Origin: Streptomyces diastatochromogenes
Lineage (GTDB): Bacteria > Actinomycetota > Actinomycetes > Streptomycetales > Streptomycetaceae
Direction of reading: 5' to 3'
NCBI GenBank assembly: GCA_026913215.1
Contig: JAPTYK010000001.1
Location: 2,728,001-2,792,000 of the forward strand
Length of the DNA: 64,000 bases
Numbering within the stretch: the first letter of the stretch is position 1; each line of letters begins with the position of its first letter. The position numbers were made by a program, and so were the translations under genes. Positions 59,429-64,000 of the stretch are shown here, piece after piece. The notes under the pieces are model-generated. The model made no database searches, was not told where the DNA came from, and worked only from the letters and a program-made list of their open reading frames with translations.

Positions 59429-59455
59429 AAGGGCCGCCCGATTCGGGCGGCCCTT
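59429..59455. terminator. Hairpin after tRNA-Leu, also at the end of rdgB
   Basis: A perfect stem AAGGGCCGCCCG/CGGGCGGCCCTT with an ATT loop between two convergent units; it could serve both strands. Confidence 0.85.
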
Positions 59456-59472
59456 CGCATTGGCAGGACCTC

Positions 59473-60081
59473 TCAGCCCAGCAGTTCCTTCACCACCGGC
59501 ACCAGCGCCCGGAACGCCTTGCCGCGGTGGCTGATCGCGTTCTTCTCGGCCGGGGTCAGTTCGGCGCAGGTGACGTCGTGGCCGGCCGGCTGGAGGATCG
59601 GGTCGTAGCCGAAGCCGTTCGTGCCGACGGGGGCGTGGCGGAGGGTGCCCGGGAGGCGGCCTTCGACCACGCGTTCCGTGCCGTCGGGGAGGGCGAGGGC
59701 GGCGGCGCAGGCGAAGTGGGCGGCGCGGTGGGGGTCGGCGATGTCGGAGAGCTGGGCGAGGAGGAGGTTCAGGTTGGCCTTGTCGTCGCCGTGGGTGCCG
59801 GACCAGCGGGCGGAGAAGATGCCGGGGGCGCCGTTGAGGACGTCGACGCAGAGGCCGGAGTCGTCGGCGACGGCGGGGAGGCCGGTGGCCCGGGCCAGGG
59901 CGTGGGCCTTGAGGAGGGCGTTCTCGGCGAAGGTGACGCCCGTTTCCTTGACGTCGGGGATGTCGGGGTACGCGTCCGCGCCGACGAGTTCGAGGTCGAG
60001 GCCCGCGTCGGCGAGGATCGCGTGGAGTTCGGTGATCTTGCCCGCGTTGCGGGTGGCGAGGATCAGGCGCTGGTGGGTCAT
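59473..60081 (-). CDS. rdgB: dITP/XTP pyrophosphatase (RdgB/HAM1)
   Basis: An intact 202-residue enzyme that hydrolyses non-canonical purine nucleoside triphosphates such as dITP and XTP. Signature motifs are LILATRNAGKITELHAIL, GVTFAENALLKAHALA, DDSGLCVDVLNGAPGIFSAR W and TNGFGYDPILQPAG, and it ends AISHRGKAFRALV. The start MTHQRLIL is chosen because the family sequence begins there. In the raw sequence it appears fused in frame to the lipoprotein gene upstream, which I attribute to one missing C. Confidence 0.93.
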   Translation of the reverse strand: MTHQRLILATRNAGKITELHAILADAGLDLELVGADAYPDIPDVKETGVTFAENALLKAHALARATGLPAVADDSGLCVDVLNGAPGIFSARWSGTHGDDKANLNLLLAQLSDIADPHRAAHFACAAALALPDGTERVVEGRLPGTLRHAPVGTNGFGYDPILQPAGHDVTCAELTPAEKNAISHRGKAFRALVPVVKELLG

Positions 60082-60088
60082 GGCCCGA

Positions 60089-60471
60089 TTATCCGGGGTG
60101 CAGACCTTGGCGACCTCGCCGGCGGCGTCCGTGATCGGGGTGATGTCCGGGGTCGCGTCGCCGTTCTTGACCGCCGTGCGGACGGAGTCCACGCCCTTCG
60201 TGAGGTCGTCGACGGCCTTCGAGAGGTCGGCGTTGTCCGTGGTGTTCTTGAGGTTGCCGAGTTCGGTGGAGATCTGGTTCAGGGACTCCTCGATCTGCGT
60301 GACGTCGTTGGACGCGTTGGAGACGGCCTGCTGGAGGTTCTGGACGGACGTGGCTATCGCGTCGGCGGTCTTGACGCAGTCCATGGCCGTGTCGAGGGCT
60401 CCGCAGCCGCTCAGGACGGTGGTGAGTGCGGCGGCCGTGGCCACGGCGAGTGCGAGGCGGCGGTGCTTCAT
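60089..60471 (-). CDS. Small lipoprotein with coiled-coil region
   Basis: The signal MKHRRLALAVATAAALTTVL SGCGALD has the lipobox LSGC. The mature part is a helix-rich, possibly coiled-coil segment (TSVQNLQQAVSNASNDVTQI EESLNQISTELGNL). Restoring one C in ACCCCGG gives VCTPG followed directly by TAA at 60089-60091, which is a natural end. It is therefore separate from rdgB. Function unknown; its position between rph and rdgB is usual in Streptomyces. Confidence 0.8.
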
Positions 60472-60592
60472 GGTGGGTCCTCCCCCGGATGCGTACAGGC
60501 AGGTGCGTACAGGCAGGTGCGTACAGAGATGCGGGCGGGCGGTGCGTGGAGCTTGTCCGCGCGCCGCCCGCCCGTCAGGACGCAGCGAGGTG

Positions 60593-61323
<731 letters not shown>

Positions 61324-61348
61324 GGGTCGAGCCTAGCCGGACATGACG

Positions 61349-61380
61349 GAGGGCCCGTTCCCCTGCCGGAACGGGCCCTC
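61349..61380 (-). terminator. Terminator downstream of nagF
   Basis: A perfect 13-bp stem GAGGGCCCGTTCC/GGAACGGGCCCTC with a CCTGCC loop between the nagF stop and the rph start. Confidence 0.88.
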
Positions 61381-61399
61381 GTCGATGTGAGTCAGCGGC

Positions 61400-61633
61400 T
61401 CACATCAGGTCTTCGATCTCCGCGGCGATCGGGTCGGCGTCGGTACCGATGACGACCTGGATGGCGGTGCCCATCTTCACGACGCCGTGGGCGCCGGCGG
61501 CCTTCAGGGCGGCCTCGTCGACCTTGGACGGGTCGATGACCTCGGTGCGCAGGCGGGTGATGCAGCCCTCGACCTCTTCGATGTTCTCGATGCCGCCGAG
61601 GCCGGCGACGATCTTCTCAGCCTTGCTGGCCAT
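61400..61633 (-). CDS. nagF: GlcNAc PTS enzyme IIB
   Basis: An intact 77-residue EIIB domain of the glucose/sucrose/GlcNAc class. The phosphorylated Cys lies in the motif EVEGCITRLRTEV (Cys24 by count), followed by KAAGAHGVVKMGTAIQVVIG. It passes phosphate from EIIA (Crr) to the sugar taken up by NagE2. It is divergent from nagE1 and shares the DasR box between them. In S. coelicolor the corresponding gene is SCO2905. Confidence 0.93.
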   Translation of the reverse strand: MASKAEKIVAGLGGIENIEEVEGCITRLRTEVIDPSKVDEAALKAAGAHGVVKMGTAIQVVIGTDADPIAAEIEDLM

Positions 61634-61783
61634 GTGTTTCTCCCTGTCCGTTCTGCGTACCGACGGTCCGCTTTGTCACGGTAACCCACGGTTGGCTCAA
61701 CTTCGCGAGCGCATGCAGCCGTTCTGCCGAATGATGACGATCACCGGCGGCCTGTCCTCAGCGGGCTCCCGGAGCCTACCGCA

Positions 61784-61799
61784 ACTGGTCTACACCAGT
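61784..61799. promoter_or_regulatory. DasR box between nagF and nagE1
   Basis: ACTGGTCTACACCAGT, one central base away from a perfect palindrome and very close to the dre consensus. It lies 48 bp before the nagE1 start and 151 bp before the nagF start, allowing DasR to control both. Confidence 0.88.
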
Positions 61800-61846
61800 G
61801 TGCAACGAGATGCGGACCCGGGATGTTCCGGGCAGGGAGGACGCCG

Positions 61847-63166
61847 ATGAGTACCGACAGCGCCGCGGCCGCACCGAAACCGGCGAAACCCAAGAAGTCG
61901 CTGTCCTGGGGCGGCGCCTTCCAGGGGCTCCAGAAGATGGGCCGCAGCCTCCAGCTCCCCATCGCCGTCCTCCCGGCCGCCGGCATCATCAACCGCCTCG
62001 GGCAGCCGGACGTCTTCGGCGCCGACGGCCTGGGCTGGAACAACGTCGCCAAGGTGATGGCGGGCGCGGGCGGCGCGCTGCTCGACGGAGACCTCGGTCT
62101 CCCCCTGCTGTTCTGCATCGGCGTCGCCATCGGCATGGCGAAGAAGGCGGACGGTTCCACCGCCCTGGCGGCCGTGGCCGGATTCCTCGTCTACCGGGGC
62201 GTGCTGCACGCCTTCCCCAAGGACTGCCCCGCCGGTACGAAGGACATCAAGGGCGCCTGCCTCGGCGCCGGGGACGCCTTCGTCGGGTACACGTACCAGA
62301 ATCCGGGGGTCTTCGGCGGCATCGTCATGGGCCTGCTCGCGGCCTGGTTCTGGCAGCGCTACCACCGGGTGAAGCTGGTCGACTGGCTCGGCTTCTTCAA
62401 CGGCCGCCGACTCGTCCCGATCATCATGTCCTTCGTCGCGATCGCGTTCGCCGCGCTCTGCCTGTGGATCTGGCCGCCCATCGGCGACGCCCTGGAGAAC
62501 TTCAGCGACTGGCTGGTCGGCCTGGGGGCCTGGGGCTCGGGCATCTTCGGCGTCGCGAACCGCGCGCTGCTCGTCATCGGCCTGCACCAGTTCCTGAACG
62601 TGCCCATCTGGTTCCAGTTCGGCTCGTACACCAAGCCGGACGGCACGGTGGTGCACGGCGACATCACCATGTTCCTCGCGGGCGACCCGAACGCCGGCCA
62701 GTTCACCACCGGCTTCTTCCCGATCATGATGTTCGCGCTGCCGGCGGCGGCGCTCGCGATCACGCACTGCGCGAAGCCGCACCGGCGCAAGGCGGTCGGC
62801 GGCATGATGCTCTCGGTCGCGCTGACCTCGTTCGTCACCGGCATCACCGAGCCGATCGAGTACTCCTTCCTCTTCATCGCGCCGGTGCTCTACGCGATCC
62901 ACGCCGTGCTCACCGGTGTCTCGATGGCGCTGACCTGGGCGCTCGGCGTGAAGGACGGCTTCAGCTTCTCGGCCGGCCTGATCGACTACGTGATCAACTG
63001 GAACCTCGCGACCAAGCCGTGGCTGATCATCCCGATCGGCCTGGGGTTCGCGGTCGTGTACTACGTGATCTTCAGGTTCGCGATCATCAAGTTCAACCTC
63101 CCGACGCCCGGCCGCGAGCCCGACGAGCTGGAGGAGGAGATCGAGCGGGACGTCACGAAGGCCTGA
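61847..63166 (+). CDS. nagE1: PTS enzyme IIC, N-acetylglucosamine type
   Basis: An intact 439-residue permease with about ten hydrophobic segments. QLPIAVLPAAGIINRLGQPD, LLFCIGVAIGMAKKADGSTA, GFFNGRRLVPIIMSF and the sugar-binding signature SFVTGITEPIEYSFLFIAP are characteristic of the glucose/GlcNAc EIIC family. GGGAGG lies 7 bp before the ATG. It is a paralogue of the next gene; in S. coelicolor NagE2 is the main GlcNAc permease and the role of NagE1 is less clear. Confidence 0.93.
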   Translation: MSTDSAAAAPKPAKPKKSLSWGGAFQGLQKMGRSLQLPIAVLPAAGIINRLGQPDVFGADGLGWNNVAKVMAGAGGALLDGDLGLPLLFCIGVAIGMAKKADGSTALAAVAGFLVYRGVLHAFPKDCPAGTKDIKGACLGAGDAFVGYTYQNPGVFGGIVMGLLAAWFWQRYHRVKLVDWLGFFNGRRLVPIIMSFVAIAFAALCLWIWPPIGDALENFSDWLVGLGAWGSGIFGVANRALLVIGLHQFLNVPIWFQFGSYTKPDGTVVHGDITMFLAGDPNAGQFTTGFFPIMMFALPAAALAITHCAKPHRRKAVGGMMLSVALTSFVTGITEPIEYSFLFIAPVLYAIHAVLTGVSMALTWALGVKDGFSFSAGLIDYVINWNLATKPWLIIPIGLGFAVVYYVIFRFAIIKFNLPTPGREPDELEEEIERDVTKA

Positions 63167-63206
63167 GCGCTTCGGGGCTTTCGTCCCCGTCACGAGGCTC
63201 GTCGCG

Positions 63207-63238
63207 GGCCCCCGGACCTGACCGTCCGGGGGCCTTTT
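63207..63238 (+). terminator. Terminator after nagE1
   Basis: An 11-bp stem GGCCCCCGGAC/GTCCGGGGGCC with a CTGACC loop and a TTTT tail; classical Rho-independent form. Confidence 0.92.
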
Positions 63239-63308
63239 GTCGTGCATCTCCGGCTATGGCTGAACGCACAGAATTCGCAGGTTCCTTATCTAAGTCTCAC
63301 GTGCTAAA

Positions 63309-63355
63309 ACTGGTCTACACCACTCATTGGTGTAGACCACGCGGTCCAGACCACC
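63309..63355. promoter_or_regulatory. Cluster of DasR boxes upstream of nagE2
   Basis: ACTGGTCTACACCACT (63309-63324), ATTGGTGTAGACCACG (63326-63341) and a third, weaker GCGGTCCAGACCACC (63341-63355). The first two match the dre consensus closely and lie 1 bp apart. Multiple adjacent boxes fit the strong DasR control known for nagE2. Confidence 0.88.
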
Positions 63356-63423
63356 GCGTTCCACGAGACGTCGCCTCCCCGTGTCCATGCCCTGGCGGCG
63401 CCTTGCCTTACTGGAGGAAGTTG

Positions 63424-64000
63424 ATGAGTACGGCCACCGCCCAGGCCGCCGCTCCCGCGAAGAAGCGCGGATCCGGCCTGTTCCAGGGCCTGCAGAAGGT
63501 CGGTCGCAGCCTGCAGCTGCCGATCGCCGTGCTGCCGGCCGCGGGTATCTTGCTCCGTCTCGGCCAGGCCGACGTGTTCGGCAAGGACGGTCTCGGCTGG
63601 GACAAGGTCGCGTCGGTCTTCGCCACCGCCGGTGGCGCGGTCTTCGACAACCTGCCCCTGCTCTTCTGCATCGGCGTCGCCATCGGCTTCGCCAAGAAGG
63701 CGGACGGCTCCACCGCCCTCGCCGCGCTCGTCGGCTTCCTGGTCTACAGCAACGTGCTGAAGGCCTTCCCCGTCACCGAGGCCGTCGTCAACACGACCGC
63801 CAACAAGGGCGTCGACGTCGCCGCGACGTACAACAACCCGGGTGTCCTCGGCGGCATCCTCATGGGTCTGCTGTCCGCCGTCCTGTGGCAGCGGTTCCAC
63901 CGCACCAAGCTGGTCGACTGGCTCGGCTTCTTCAACGGCCGCCGCCTCGTCCCGATCATCATGGCCTTCGTCGGCACCGCCGTCGGCGTCTTCTTCGGCC
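63424..64000 (+). CDS. nagE2: GlcNAc PTS enzyme IIC (cut by window edge)
   Basis: It starts MSTATAQAAAPAKKRGSG with GGAGGAAG upstream. SLQLPIAVLPAAGILLRLGQ, LLFCIGVAIGFAKKADGSTA and GFFNGRRLVPIIMAFVGTA are as in nagE1. About 190 residues are visible; the rest lies beyond the window. By order and paralogy it corresponds to SCO2907 of S. coelicolor, the GlcNAc transporter subunit. Confidence 0.93.
   Translation, partial: MSTATAQAAAPAKKRGSGLFQGLQKVGRSLQLPIAVLPAAGILLRLGQADVFGKDGLGWDKVASVFATAGGAVFDNLPLLFCIGVAIGFAKKADGSTALAALVGFLVYSNVLKAFPVTEAVVNTTANKGVDVAATYNNPGVLGGILMGLLSAVLWQRFHRTKLVDWLGFFNGRRLVPIIMAFVGTAVGVFFG

Overview
The window is high-GC actinobacterial DNA, almost certainly Streptomyces. 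Codon third positions are dominated by G and C. GntR/HutC and ROK regulators, class E and F sortases and DasR-type boxes are present. The right end has the gene order rdgB-rph-nagF-nagE1-nagE2 known from S. coelicolor (around SCO2904 to SCO2907). Many genes, perhaps 30 of about 60, are interrupted by single-base shifts, nearly always at C or G runs, while the protein continues with good family similarity in the next frame. I read this as uncorrected long-read sequencing error, not decay, and I annotate each interrupted gene as one CDS.

Layout. 1-6.6 kb: a two-component sensor kinase cut by the window edge, an acyl-CoA ligase, a DasR-box-controlled AA10 lytic polysaccharide monooxygenase, an SPFH membrane protein and a cell-wall hydrolase. 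6.8-9.1 kb: tRNA-Lys(CTT), a class F sortase pair and a HAD-IIA phosphatase. 9.2-17.4 kb: a phosphonate region with a phosphodiesterase of the alkaline-phosphatase superfamily, a complete 2-aminoethylphosphonate ABC importer, a PhnX-like hydrolase, an FAD oxidoreductase and a HutC-type repressor. Two promoters in this region share one 33-bp element. 17.4-28.9 kb: ordinary chromosomal genes including a sortase-type surface protein, a ROK regulator facing a Gfo/Idh/MocA oxidoreductase, an ice-binding-like surface protein, an FAH-family enzyme, a YidC paralogue, an HxlR/MFS pair, a class E sortase and a SEC-C protein.

28.9-48.7 kb is the striking part: a three-operon DNA-defence island. The left operon (+) encodes a Vsr-type endonuclease and two cytosine-5 methyltransferase-like proteins; one lacks the catalytic PCQ motif and the other carries a large charged insertion. 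The middle operon (-) encodes a DUF6339-like protein, two unknown proteins and an XRE-HTH/GHKL-ATPase fusion. The right operon (+) encodes a small protein, a 1582-residue GHKL-ATPase/SF2-helicase fusion, a UvrD-like helicase and the DISARM core proteins DrmA and DrmB. Stop/start overlaps tie each operon together. DrmC (phospholipase D fold) and DrmE are not seen, so this looks like a DISARM-related system in which GHKL ATPases and a UvrD helicase replace the usual partners.

48.7-64 kb returns to core-chromosome content: a DUF445 protein, an ABC-2 exporter, a bifunctional penicillin-binding protein, a guanidine-III riboswitch in front of a SugE/Gdx exporter, a GroES-like protein, Bcp peroxiredoxin, an MHS-family transporter, a broken HNH gene next to tRNA-Leu(TAG), rdgB, rph and the N-acetylglucosamine PTS genes nagF, nagE1 and nagE2 with several DasR boxes. 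The last gene is cut by the window edge.
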